Source of the DNA: an uncultured Fretibacterium sp.
Lineage (GTDB): Bacteria; Synergistota; Synergistia; Synergistales; Aminobacteriaceae
DNA length: 11,162 nt
Direction of reading: 5' to 3'
Assembly (NCBI RefSeq): GCF_938040765.1
Contig: NZ_CALIAA010000317.1
Span: 1-11,162 of the forward strand
Shown here: piece by piece, positions 5,432 to 11,162 of the stretch
Layout of the letters: every line of letters begins with the position of its first letter
How positions within the stretch are numbered: position 1 is the stretch's first letter
Made by a program: the position numbers and the translations under genes
Notes under the pieces: model-generated
The model's input: only the letters and a program-made list of their open reading frames with translations
Told to the model about the DNA's origin: nothing
Database searches by the model: none

Positions 5432-6613
5432 TCAGCGGCCTCCCAGGATGCGATCTAGGGCGACGGCTGCCCGGGCCGTCAGGGGCAAGGTCTCTCCGCC
5501 GTCAAAAAGGCCGGCGACCAAAAAGCCGCCCTCCAGGCCCCTCCATTCCTCCGGAAGGACGGGGAACAAAAGAAGCACGGGCCCCGGATGCTCGAGGCAC
5601 CGGCGTTTGACCTCCAGGGCATGAAGCGACCCCCTGCACGCCGCGTCCAGGACTGCGATCCTCAAAAGGGGCGCTCCTTTTTCCTTTCGCTCGATCCAGT
5701 CGATGGCCCACTCCAGAGAGCCGAATATCTTTGGCGAAAGGACGGGGTCCCCTTCGGCCCCCGCTGCCGATTCAAGGGAGCGCCTCCCCTCCCTGTCCGT
5801 CACGACGAACACCGGACGCCCCAACCCGTAGGTACGGCACAGACGCCGTACATCCGAGACGAAAGGAGGAGGAAAAACCTCGGCATCCCCCATCACGGCC
5901 AGGTAGACGTTTCCCGTCAGGTATCCCCGGATGGCGGCGCGGGAAAGAAGGTCCGGCCTTCTGGCCAGGGTCCTTTCCACGGCCTTCGCGCGCCTCCAGG
6001 AATGTATCTCCGACGCGTTGCCGCCCAGAAGGACCTCGGGGACCGTCCGCCCCTCCCATGAGGCGGGCCTCGTGTAGTGCGGATGGTCCAGCATGCCGCG
6101 GTAAAAGGAGTCCTCGGCGACCGCCTCGCCCCGCCCCACCACTCCGGGCACCAAACGGGACATGGCATCGACGATGGCCATCGCGGGGATCTCCCCGCCG
6201 GTCAGGACACAGTCCCCCACCGTAACCTCGAGGTCGACCTCACGCTCCACAAAACGCTCGTCCAACCCCTCGTAGTGACCGCAGAGGATAACCACATGCT
6301 CCTGACGCGTGAGGGACTCGACGATCTCCTGGGTCAGGACGCAGCCTTGAGGCGAGGGGTAGACCACAAACGGGTCCCCTTCCCCCAGCTCCCCGGCGGC
6401 GCGCAGGGCGTCCGCCAGCGGGGGTGCGGCCAGGACCATCCCCCCGGAACCGAAGGCATAGTCGTCGATCTGGCGATACCCCCCCCGGCCGAACTCCCTG
6501 AGGTCGACAAGGTCCACGCGAACGAGCCCCCGCTTCACGGCCCGTCCCAGGATGCTCGTCGAGAGAAAGTCCCCGAAAAACTCGGGAAAGGCGGTCACGA
6601 TCGTGACGTGCAT
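5432..6613 (-). CDS. trmD: tRNA (guanine-N1)-methyltransferase TrmD with C-terminal SAM-dependent RNA methyltransferase-like domain
   Basis: Residues 1 to about 230 are a full TrmD, the SPOUT-knot enzyme that methylates G37 of tRNA from S-adenosylmethionine and so prevents +1 frameshifting. Visible marks are AFGSGGMV, VVYPSPQG, the knot segment GHYEGLDER, GDCVLTGGE, and AEDSF with the catalytic aspartate (D168). PHYTRPASWEG and the linker helix follow. Residues about 236-392 form an additional domain (VYLAVMGD..., RRLCRTYGLGRPVFVVTD, FGSLEWAIDWIE) resembling Methyltrn_RNA_4 (PF09936), known as a separate protein or a TrmD fusion in some phyla. The total of 393 aa compares with about 240-250 for ordinary TrmD. 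The start ATG at 6613 shares its A with the rimM stop (TGATG), so translation is coupled. A longer frame to 6646 lies inside rimM and is not supported. Confidence 0.96.
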   Translation of the reverse strand: MHVTIVTAFPEFFGDFLSTSILGRAVKRGLVRVDLVDLREFGRGGYRQIDDYAFGSGGMVLAAPPLADALRAAGELGEGDPFVVYPSPQGCVLTQEIVESLTRQEHVVILCGHYEGLDERFVEREVDLEVTVGDCVLTGGEIPAMAIVDAMSRLVPGVVGRGEAVAEDSFYRGMLDHPHYTRPASWEGRTVPEVLLGGNASEIHSWRRAKAVERTLARRPDLLSRAAIRGYLTGNVYLAVMGDAEVFPPPFVSDVRRLCRTYGLGRPVFVVTDREGRRSLESAAGAEGDPVLSPKIFGSLEWAIDWIERKEKGAPLLRIAVLDAACRGSLHALEVKRRCLEHPGPVLLLFPVLPEEWRGLEGGFLVAGLFDGGETLPLTARAAVALDRILGGR

Positions 6614-7182
6614 CAGTCCCAGAGACCCTCGATCAAAGCAATGCAAATCCGGCCCAGATCGAGGTCGATGTCCCGGACAAACTCCTCCGCTGCCGGGACG
6701 TAATGCACCCGGCCATCCACTCCCAATATCTCATAGGTCTCGCTCGTACCGGCCGTAAGGATATCTTTCACCGTCCCCAGGGGGCGGCCCTCCATGTCCT
6801 CGACCTTCAGTCCGATGAGGTCGTCGATCCAGAAGTGCCCTTCCGGCAGCTCGACGCGATCCTCCGCATCGATAAGAACCAGAGCCCCCGACAGGGCCGC
6901 AGCCTCGTCCCGGTCCCCAAGATCGCTCTCCAGAATGAGGCTGTCTTTCCCCTCATTGAAGCGAATCCGCCTCACGTTCAGCGTGGACAGCAGGACGCCC
7001 TCCCTGTAGAGGTCCAGGGAATCCATCCCCTGAAAACGCTCGGGAAAGTCGGTCAGGGGAACGATCGCCAGCTCCCCTCGAACGCCGTGGGGCGAGGAGA
7101 CGCGCCCGATAACCACCTTCCCGTCGGGGATGTTCGAAGCCGAGGCGGATTCCGCCCGTTCATTCCTCGACGATGTCGACAT
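6613..7182 (-). CDS. rimM: Ribosome maturation factor RimM
   Basis: A 189-aa protein that binds S19 and helps mature the 30S head. The N-terminal RimM domain shows VVIGRVSSPHGVRGELAIVPLTDFPERF. The C-terminal PRC-barrel includes EGHFWIDDLIGLKVEDMEGRPLGTVKDI and HYVPAAEEFVRDIDLDLGRI. The ATG at 7182 overlaps the end of khpA by 23 bp and has only a close AAGGTGG as ribosome binding site. A GTG at 7116 would trim a poorly conserved 22-residue lead and is possible. The start is therefore less sure than the gene. The rimM-trmD pair is nearly universal and here is coupled by TGATG. Confidence 0.96.
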   Translation of the reverse strand: MSTSSRNERAESASASNIPDGKVVIGRVSSPHGVRGELAIVPLTDFPERFQGMDSLDLYREGVLLSTLNVRRIRFNEGKDSLILESDLGDRDEAAALSGALVLIDAEDRVELPEGHFWIDDLIGLKVEDMEGRPLGTVKDILTAGTSETYEILGVDGRVHYVPAAEEFVRDIDLDLGRICIALIEGLWD

Positions 7183-7402
7183 CCACCTTTTCTCCGGCTT
7201 TGACGGCGGCCGCTTTGGCCAGGAGCCGAATCGCGTTTATCGTGGCCCCCCGCTTTCCGATAATGCGTCCGACATCCTCATGAGCGACGCGAATCATGAC
7301 CTTGGTACCATTTTCTTCCTCTCCGCTCTCAACGCTAACGGCATCCGGCTGCGTTACGAGGTATTTGACGATAAATTCGACGAGCTCCTTATAGTTGACC
7401 AT
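7160..7402 (-). CDS. khpA: KH-domain RNA-binding protein KhpA (YlqC family)
   Basis: An 80-aa protein made of one type-II KH domain. The RNA-binding GXXG loop is GKRG at residues 49-52 within VGRIIGKRGATINAIRLLAKAAA. KhpA proteins bind RNA, usually with KhpB/Jag, and affect cell division and envelope growth in Gram-positives. AGGAGGTG sits six bases before the ATG. The position between rpsP and rimM is the conserved one for this family. The 127 bp separating it from rpsP contain no clear terminator. Confidence 0.95.
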   Translation of the reverse strand: MVNYKELVEFIVKYLVTQPDAVSVESGEEENGTKVMIRVAHEDVGRIIGKRGATINAIRLLAKAAAVKAGEKVDVDIVEE

Positions 7403-7529
7403 TGCGGCACCTCCTATTTTTTGTTTGGATATGTGAGACAGATATGGTACGAAACCAGGCCGCTGTCAGGTTCAGGGGGCAACGGCCCATATCCGGAAAG
7501 TTCCCCGGACCCCGTCTGAGAAGCGGGGG

Positions 7530-7799
7530 CTAGTGGGCTTTCGCGCTCTCGAACTTCTCCCAGATCCCCTGCTTCTTCAAAAGTCCTCTGGCCGTATCCG
7601 AGGGCTGGGCCCCGACGCTCAGCCAATACAGCGCGCGATCCTCGTCGATGGCCACGGCCGCCGGGTCGGTCATGGGGTTGTAGGTCCCGATCAACTCGAT
7701 GAACCGGCCGTCCCTGGGCGAACGCGAGTCCGCAACCACCAGCCTGTAAAACGGAGCTTTCTTTCTGCCCAGACGCGACAAACGAATTCGTACCGCCAT
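7530..7799 (-). CDS. rpsP: 30S ribosomal protein S16
   Basis: An 89-aa protein with the S16 start MAVRIRLSRLGRKKAPFYRLVVADSR..., the conserved FIELIGTYNP, and RALYWLSVGAQPSDTARGLLKKQGI. S16 binds 16S rRNA and is needed for 30S assembly. AGGAGGTG lies five bases before ATG 7799. The gene follows ffh after 110 bp that hold a terminator-like hairpin, so its level may be set apart from the SRP genes, either by partial read-through or by an undetected promoter. Confidence 0.98.
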   Translation of the reverse strand: MAVRIRLSRLGRKKAPFYRLVVADSRSPRDGRFIELIGTYNPMTDPAAVAIDEDRALYWLSVGAQPSDTARGLLKKQGIWEKFESAKAH

Positions 7800-7831
7800 A
7801 TACTACACCTCCTGCAAGCTTTGAGAAAACT

Positions 7832-7864
7832 GAAAAAAACAAGAAAATTACCCCCCTGAGGGGG
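7832..7864 (-). terminator. Terminator-like hairpin between ffh and rpsP
   Basis: On the minus strand CCCCC-TCA-GGGGG (7852-7864) is followed by a T-rich tail that ends in seven T (7834-7840). Another short hairpin GGGGA-GTCT-TCCCC lies just before it (7874-7887). The stem is only five pairs and the T-run is offset by interrupting bases, so this is probably a partial terminator or an RNA-processing site inside the operon. Confidence 0.5.
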
Positions 7865-7909
7865 AAAGTCGAAGGGGAAGACTCCCCGTCGTTCTCCTGA
7901 AAAATACGC

Positions 7910-9250
7910 TTAGAAAAAACGCCCCCGCCTCCCGAAGAGGGAGCGGAGATTGAACCCCTTGCCCCCCGAGGAAAAGGTCTTGAAGAGCTTTTTCATCTGT
8001 TCGTACTGTGCCAGCAGCTGATTGACCATCTGGACGGAGGTCCCCGATCCCATGGCGATACGCCTGCGCCTCGATCCCTTGATGATTTTCGGGTTGAGCC
8101 GTTCCGAGCGCGTCATGGACTGAATGATGGCCTTGTTGCGGCGAATGACCGAGTCGTCCATCTGCGAGGCGTCCATCCCCTTGATGCGGCTGAACCCAGG
8201 CACCATCTCCATCACCTTGCCCAAGGGCCCCATCTTCTCGATCTGCTGGAACTGAAGCAGCAGGGTCTCCAGGGTGAAGTGCCTGTCCTTGAGGCTCTCC
8301 GCAATCTGGGCGGTCTCCCCCACCCCCGCGGCCTGAACCTTTTCGAGCAGCCCCTGGATATCCCCCATCCCCATGATGCGGCTGGCCATGCGCCGGGAAT
8401 CGAAGACCTCGAGCGCATCCGTCCCCTCTCCGACGCCGGCGAACTTGACGGGAATCCCCGTCGCGGCCCGTATGGCCAGGGCGCTTCCGCCCCGGGCATC
8501 GCCGTCCAGCTTGGTCAGGACCAGGCCCGTCAGGCTCAGGAGCTCATGGAACGACCGCGCGACGTTCACCGCCTCCTGCCCCATCATGGCGTCGACCACC
8601 AGCAGCTTCTCCTGAGGGGGCAGGACCCCGGCGACGGCGCCGAGCTCCTCCATCAGGTCCCCGTCGACATGAAGGCGTCCGGCCGTGTCCAACAGGATGA
8701 CGTCGTGCAGGCGGGAGGCCGCATAATCGGCCGCTTCACGCACGACCTTCAGAACATCCTGTCCCCCGTCCGCGGGGCCGAAGAAAGCGACCTTGGACTG
8801 CTCGGCCAGGACCCTCAGCTGTTCGACGGCGGCGGGACGGCGAAGATCGCAGGCCACGACCAGGGGGTTGTGGGAGTCCTTGAGACGCCGGGCCAGCTTG
8901 ACGGTCGTCGTCGTCTTTCCGCTCCCCTGCAGGCCCGCCATCAGGATGACGGTCGGCGGCTTCGGGGCGATGGTCAAGGGGGCCGGCTCCCCCATGAGGG
9001 CGATCAGTTCCTCGTAGACGACGGTCGAGACATGCTGCGCCGCCGAGATGGACTCCAGGACGTCGAGCTGGACCGCCCGCGCCCTGATCCTCTCGATCAG
9101 ATCTCGGACGACCTTGAAGTCGACGTCCGCCTCCAGGAGCGACTTGCGGATCTCGCGCAGCGCGAGATCGACATCGGCCTCGGACAGCTTGCCCTTGCCG
9201 CGCAGTCGGGAGAATGCGGACTCCAGCTTCGATCTCAGGGATTCAAACAT
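7910..9250 (-). CDS. ffh: Signal recognition particle protein Ffh (SRP54 GTPase)
   Basis: A 446-aa SRP54 homologue that, with 4.5S/SRP RNA, binds signal sequences on nascent chains and docks with FtsY at the membrane. An N-domain helix bundle (about 1-90) is followed by the G domain: P-loop GLQGSGKT (106-113), CDLRRPAAVEQL (about 134-145), DTAGRLHVD (188-196) and TKLDGDARGG (246-255). The M domain (from about 325) carries the RNA-binding SRRRRIAMGSGTSVQMVNQLL and a methionine-rich hydrophobic region. The ATG at 9250 overlaps the end of ylxM by 8 bp, implying coupled translation. The protein is complete and regular, and length is normal. No SRP RNA gene was found in the window. Confidence 0.98.
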   Translation of the reverse strand: MFESLRSKLESAFSRLRGKGKLSEADVDLALREIRKSLLEADVDFKVVRDLIERIRARAVQLDVLESISAAQHVSTVVYEELIALMGEPAPLTIAPKPPTVILMAGLQGSGKTTTTVKLARRLKDSHNPLVVACDLRRPAAVEQLRVLAEQSKVAFFGPADGGQDVLKVVREAADYAASRLHDVILLDTAGRLHVDGDLMEELGAVAGVLPPQEKLLVVDAMMGQEAVNVARSFHELLSLTGLVLTKLDGDARGGSALAIRAATGIPVKFAGVGEGTDALEVFDSRRMASRIMGMGDIQGLLEKVQAAGVGETAQIAESLKDRHFTLETLLLQFQQIEKMGPLGKVMEMVPGFSRIKGMDASQMDDSVIRRNKAIIQSMTRSERLNPKIIKGSRRRRIAMGSGTSVQMVNQLLAQYEQMKKLFKTFSSGGKGFNLRSLFGRRGRFF

Positions 9251-9557
9251 CCGTATATCGCCTCAGGCTTTCCTCCAGCTCGCGGATGCGCCCTTCCAGG
9301 CGCTCGACGATCTCGGCAAACTTCAGGTCGCGCTCTATGGCGTCCAGACGGTCCATCGTGCGGCGGACCAGAATATGGACGGCCTGACGCGTGATTCCAA
9401 GGGACTTCGCCACCTCGGCCGGAGCGAGATCGGAAAAATAGAGCATCTCGTAGACATCCCTCTGCCGCTCCGTCAGAAGGGGGGAATAGAGATCGTAAAG
9501 CGCATTGAAACGCATCCGGCGCTCCAGGCGCTCCCTGTCGTCGTCCCAGCCATTCAC
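9243..9557 (-). CDS. ylxM: YlxM/p13-like DNA-binding helix-turn-helix protein
   Basis: A protein of about 104 aa of the UPF0122 family (YlxM), almost always encoded directly before ffh. It has a sigma-70 region 4-like helix-turn-helix: SPLLTERQRDVYEMLYFSDLAP, then EVAKSLGITRQAVHILVRRTMDRL, and a coiled-coil-like charged C-terminus. In streptococci the homologue has been reported to modulate SRP assembly; the role here is inferred. I prefer GTG 9557, with GGGGAG upstream, since the extra ten residues from TTG 9587 look non-conserved; TTG remains possible because the promoter places the transcript start near 9604. The gene overlaps ffh by 8 bp. Confidence 0.92.
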   Translation of the reverse strand: MNGWDDDRERLERRMRFNALYDLYSPLLTERQRDVYEMLYFSDLAPAEVAKSLGITRQAVHILVRRTMDRLDAIERDLKFAEIVERLEGRIRELEESLRRYTDV

Positions 9558-9611
9558 GCCGCATCCACTCCCCGACCGTGACAGCAAGCCAATGCTCTCA
9601 TGAACTCAGGC

Positions 9612-9640
9612 ATTATAGAGAGACGCCGAAACTTTGTCAA
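9612..9640 (-). promoter_or_regulatory. Consensus sigma-70 promoter of the ylxM-ffh-rpsP-khpA-rimM-trmD-rplS operon
   Basis: The minus strand has TTGACA (9635-9640), exactly 17 bp, then TATAAT (9612-9617): both hexamers perfect and spacing optimal. The expected start of transcription is near 9604, about 47 nt before the ylxM GTG. It lies directly after the stop of the J-domain-like gene, separating that gene and queT from the SRP/ribosome operon. Confidence 0.88.
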
Positions 9641-9659
9641 GCATTTTTGTTTTACGGTT

Positions 9660-10466
9660 TTACATCGAAGATTCGGAGCCCTTCGGCTCCAGGAGGACCG
9701 CGAAAGCGGCGAAGATGACGACGAAGGAGGCGTACCATAAAAGCCAATCCACGCCGAGCGGCAAGGCCGGCTCCCGGACGTCCCTGAGGAACCATCGGGC
9801 GCAAAAAGCGTAGGGCGCGCCTGAAAGGCAGGGATAAAGGACCCCCAGCTTCCGCCCGTCCCCCAGCGCGGGGAGGCGGAAACGAATGCCCCAGAAGGAA
9901 AGCCAGAAAAAGGGTCCCCAGATTATGCCCTGCAGGAAGGCCTTCAGCACGCCACGCCCGTCGCTCAGGCTTTCGAGCCTCAGCCACCCCGAAAGCCAAA
10001 GGAGAAAAAGGCTGCCCAGGACCAACAGGGGAACCTTGGAGCGCTCGAAATACTCCCCCGCCTTCCCATCCCGCTCGCGGCCGTGGGGAACCCACCCACG
10101 GGGAGTGTGCCCGAGATCCCCCGCCTGATCGACCTTCACCCGCTCGATGGGATCGACGGACGGGGACGGAGAGGACGGCGCCGCACTCGGCCGAACGGGG
10201 TCCGGTCTTCTCCCGACGGAATACGGAGAGTTCTCCTCCATGAGGTCCCAGACCCCTCGGCTCCGGTCGTACTCCCTGCGGGACACGGCGTCGCCCAGCA
10301 CCCCCCAGGCCTCGAGGATCTCCTCGAAACGATGGGTCACGGAGGGGTCGGGGTTGACATCGGGAGAATAGAGCTTGGCCATCCTCCGGAAAGCCGCCTT
10401 GATCTCGTCGTGAGGGGCCGTCTCGGAGACGTTCAAGATCGAGTAATAATTTTTGAAGCTGTACAT
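9660..10466 (-). CDS. Membrane protein with degenerate N-terminal J-domain (SPD instead of HPD)
   Basis: A 268-aa protein whose first 65 or so residues look like a DnaJ J-domain: FKNYYSILNVSETAPHDEIKAAFRRMAKLYSPDVNPD, then FEEILEAWGVLGDAVSRREYD. The invariant HPD tripeptide that stimulates DnaK ATPase is SPD here (residues 34-36), so ordinary Hsp70 activation is doubtful. A low-complexity Pro/Ser linker (about 88-105) leads to three hydrophobic segments at about 145-162, 175-194 and 240-259, suggesting a membrane-anchored protein. I do not recognise the C-terminal family. ATG 10466 is chosen because GGGGGAAGGGG lies just before it and it follows the queT stop by 13 bp; the longer frame to 10502 would overlap queT. 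Co-transcription with queT is likely. Confidence 0.8.
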   Translation of the reverse strand: MYSFKNYYSILNVSETAPHDEIKAAFRRMAKLYSPDVNPDPSVTHRFEEILEAWGVLGDAVSRREYDRSRGVWDLMEENSPYSVGRRPDPVRPSAAPSSPSPSVDPIERVKVDQAGDLGHTPRGWVPHGRERDGKAGEYFERSKVPLLVLGSLFLLWLSGWLRLESLSDGRGVLKAFLQGIIWGPFFWLSFWGIRFRLPALGDGRKLGVLYPCLSGAPYAFCARWFLRDVREPALPLGVDWLLWYASFVVIFAAFAVLLEPKGSESSM

Positions 10467-10479
10467 ACCCCTTCCCCCT

Positions 10480-10959
10480 TTACCGTACACTTCCCCCGAC
10501 ATTCCGCCTGAGGATGCCGCGCCTCTCGAGCGAACGCATCAGGGGAAGGCCTATCAGAAAACAAGCCCCCGCCTCGCCCAGCCCGACGTACAGGCAGGTC
10601 GCTGCGAGAGGGGTTCCAACGAGAACATGCAGCATTCCCCCGATCAGCAGCATATTCACCAGGACCGGAGGCAGCGCGGCCATCCACAGACAGGGCATCC
10701 GGCGCGTCAGGACCCCGGCCAGCAGCGTCGCCCCCGTCCCCACGACCACGTCGACCGCCCCGTACCCTCCGAACAGATTGGCGATCAGGCAGCCCGCGGC
10801 CAGCCCCGGGACCGCCTCGGGCAGGAAATAGGGCAGAAGCGTCAGCCCCTCGGAGAAACGAAGCTGAACCGGCCCGTAGGAGAGAGGCGCGAGGAGCACG
10901 GTCAAAGCGGCATACAGGGCGGCGACCATGCCCCCCAAGGCCAGAGTCCTGAGTTTCAT
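10480..10959 (-). CDS. queT: Queuosine-precursor ECF transporter S component QueT
   Basis: A 159-aa, very hydrophobic protein with the QueT (DUF988) pattern: AALYAALTVLLAPLSYGPVQ, LRFSEGLTLLPYFLPEAVPGL, GCLIANLFGGYGAVDVVVG, and the later PPVLVN and LYVGLGEAGACFLIGLPL. QueT is the substrate-binding membrane subunit that, with the shared EcfAAT module, imports queuosine precursors such as preQ1 for tRNA Q34 modification. About five to six membrane helices are visible. ATG 10959 follows AAGGAG with long spacing (11 nt); the TTG at 10962 has better spacing (8) and may be used. No preQ1 riboswitch was recognised upstream. Ecf energising subunits are not in the window. Confidence 0.93.
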   Translation of the reverse strand: MKLRTLALGGMVAALYAALTVLLAPLSYGPVQLRFSEGLTLLPYFLPEAVPGLAAGCLIANLFGGYGAVDVVVGTGATLLAGVLTRRMPCLWMAALPPVLVNMLLIGGMLHVLVGTPLAATCLYVGLGEAGACFLIGLPLMRSLERRGILRRNVGGSVR

Positions 10960-10988
10960 CAAACGGATAGCTCCTTAAAGACAACCTA

Positions 10989-10994
10989 ATTATA
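10989..10994 (-). promoter_or_regulatory. Possible -10 element of the queT promoter
   Basis: A perfect TATAAT on the minus strand lies about 30 bp before the queT start, in an otherwise GC-rich region. No good -35 box is found 16-18 bp upstream. If used, the 5' leader would be about 20-25 nt, too short for a preQ1 riboswitch. Confidence 0.35.
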
Positions 10995-11040
10995 ATATTC
11001 CCACGGCGGCAAGCGACGCCAGGAAAACGCTGATTTATCT

Positions 11041-11162
11041 ATGAAGCACCCCGGTGGTACCCCAGCTTGCCTGTTTCGAGTAAGAAACTTGCCGGGGCCG
11101 CCGCTACCCCCAAAGGGGAGCCTTCCGGCAGCCGCTCGCTTCGCTTGCGGGCCGATCAGTCT
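11041..11162. repeat. GC-rich palindromic intergenic sequence at window edge, possible dispersed repeat
   Basis: Several nested inverted repeats are packed in 120 bp. GTTTC/GAAAC (11073-11088) is flanked by direct CTTGCC copies (11066-11071, 11088-11093). GCCGG/CCGGC (11091-11129) encloses CCCC-CAAA-GGGG (11107-11118). CCGC/GCGG follows around 11132-11150. The plus strand is open from ATG 11041 to the edge, but lacks a ribosome binding site and has composition typical of translated repeat DNA. It may be a repeated palindromic unit; copy number cannot be seen here. Confidence 0.4.

Noticed and set aside
8279..9394. Plus-strand open frame of 371 codons
   Set aside because: Antisense shadow of ffh and ylxM; no family resemblance and no ribosome binding site.
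9675..9690. Hairpin GGAGCC-CTTC-GGCTCC near the end of the J-like gene as terminator
   Set aside because: It lies inside the last codons and no T-tract follows on either strand.
11053..11061. GGTGGTACC resembling the T-box antiterminator core
   Set aside because: It is followed by CCC rather than GCG, no specifier loop or terminator accompanies it, and it faces away from queT.
11041..11162. Plus-strand open frame starting MKHPGGTPACLF and leaving the window
   Set aside because: No ribosome binding site, and the reading frame is made of palindromic repeat-like DNA; more likely spurious.
1..11162. CRISPR array, tRNA or rRNA genes
   Set aside because: No regularly spaced repeats of 24-40 bp and no cloverleaf or rRNA segments were seen on either strand.

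Overview
The window is a bacterial chromosomal segment with nearly every supported gene on the minus strand, so genes are read from high to low coordinates. High GC in the core genes, the order ylxM-ffh-rpsP-khpA-rimM-trmD-rplS, a TrmD carrying an extra C-terminal RNA-methyltransferase domain, and a neighbouring queT fit a high-GC anaerobe of the Synergistota or a Firmicutes-like relative. This placement is inference from gene order and protein style, not a database match.

Right part (about 11162 to 5021): a GC-rich palindromic edge without a convincing gene comes first. Then come queT (a queuosine-precursor ECF S component) and a membrane protein with a degenerate J-domain. A textbook sigma-70 promoter (TTGACA, 17 bp, TATAAT) follows at 9612-9640 and drives a housekeeping operon: ylxM, ffh (SRP GTPase), rpsP (S16), khpA (KH-domain RNA-binding protein), rimM (30S maturation), trmD (tRNA m1G37 methyltransferase fused to a second methyltransferase-like domain) and rplS (L19). 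Several genes overlap (ylxM/ffh, khpA/rimM, rimM/trmD), which suggests translational coupling. The operon ends at a strong hairpin terminator (4960-4998). A second terminator-like hairpin lies between ffh and rpsP.

Middle (about 4850 to 2381): miaB (tRNA ms2i6A37 methylthiotransferase) has a leader holding a terminator-like hairpin and a 12-bp direct repeat. It is followed after 19 bp by an AraC/PchR-type transcription regulator. MiaB modifies A37 and TrmD modifies G37, so two anticodon-adjacent tRNA modification enzymes sit side by side in separate transcription units.

Left part (2380 to 1): a 420-bp gene-free stretch contains three hairpins and ends in an intrinsic terminator placed 12 nt before the ribosome binding site of a small four-helix membrane protein. 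This is the layout of a transcription-attenuation leader. The next small gene is cut by an IS5-family (IS427-like) insertion sequence. The IS has an intact two-frame transposase joined by a canonical A_AAA_AAG minus-1 frameshift site. Beyond the IS lies the 5' part of a UvrD/Rep-type helicase gene that leaves the window. This end has accessory-region character: lower GC, an IS, and an interrupted gene.
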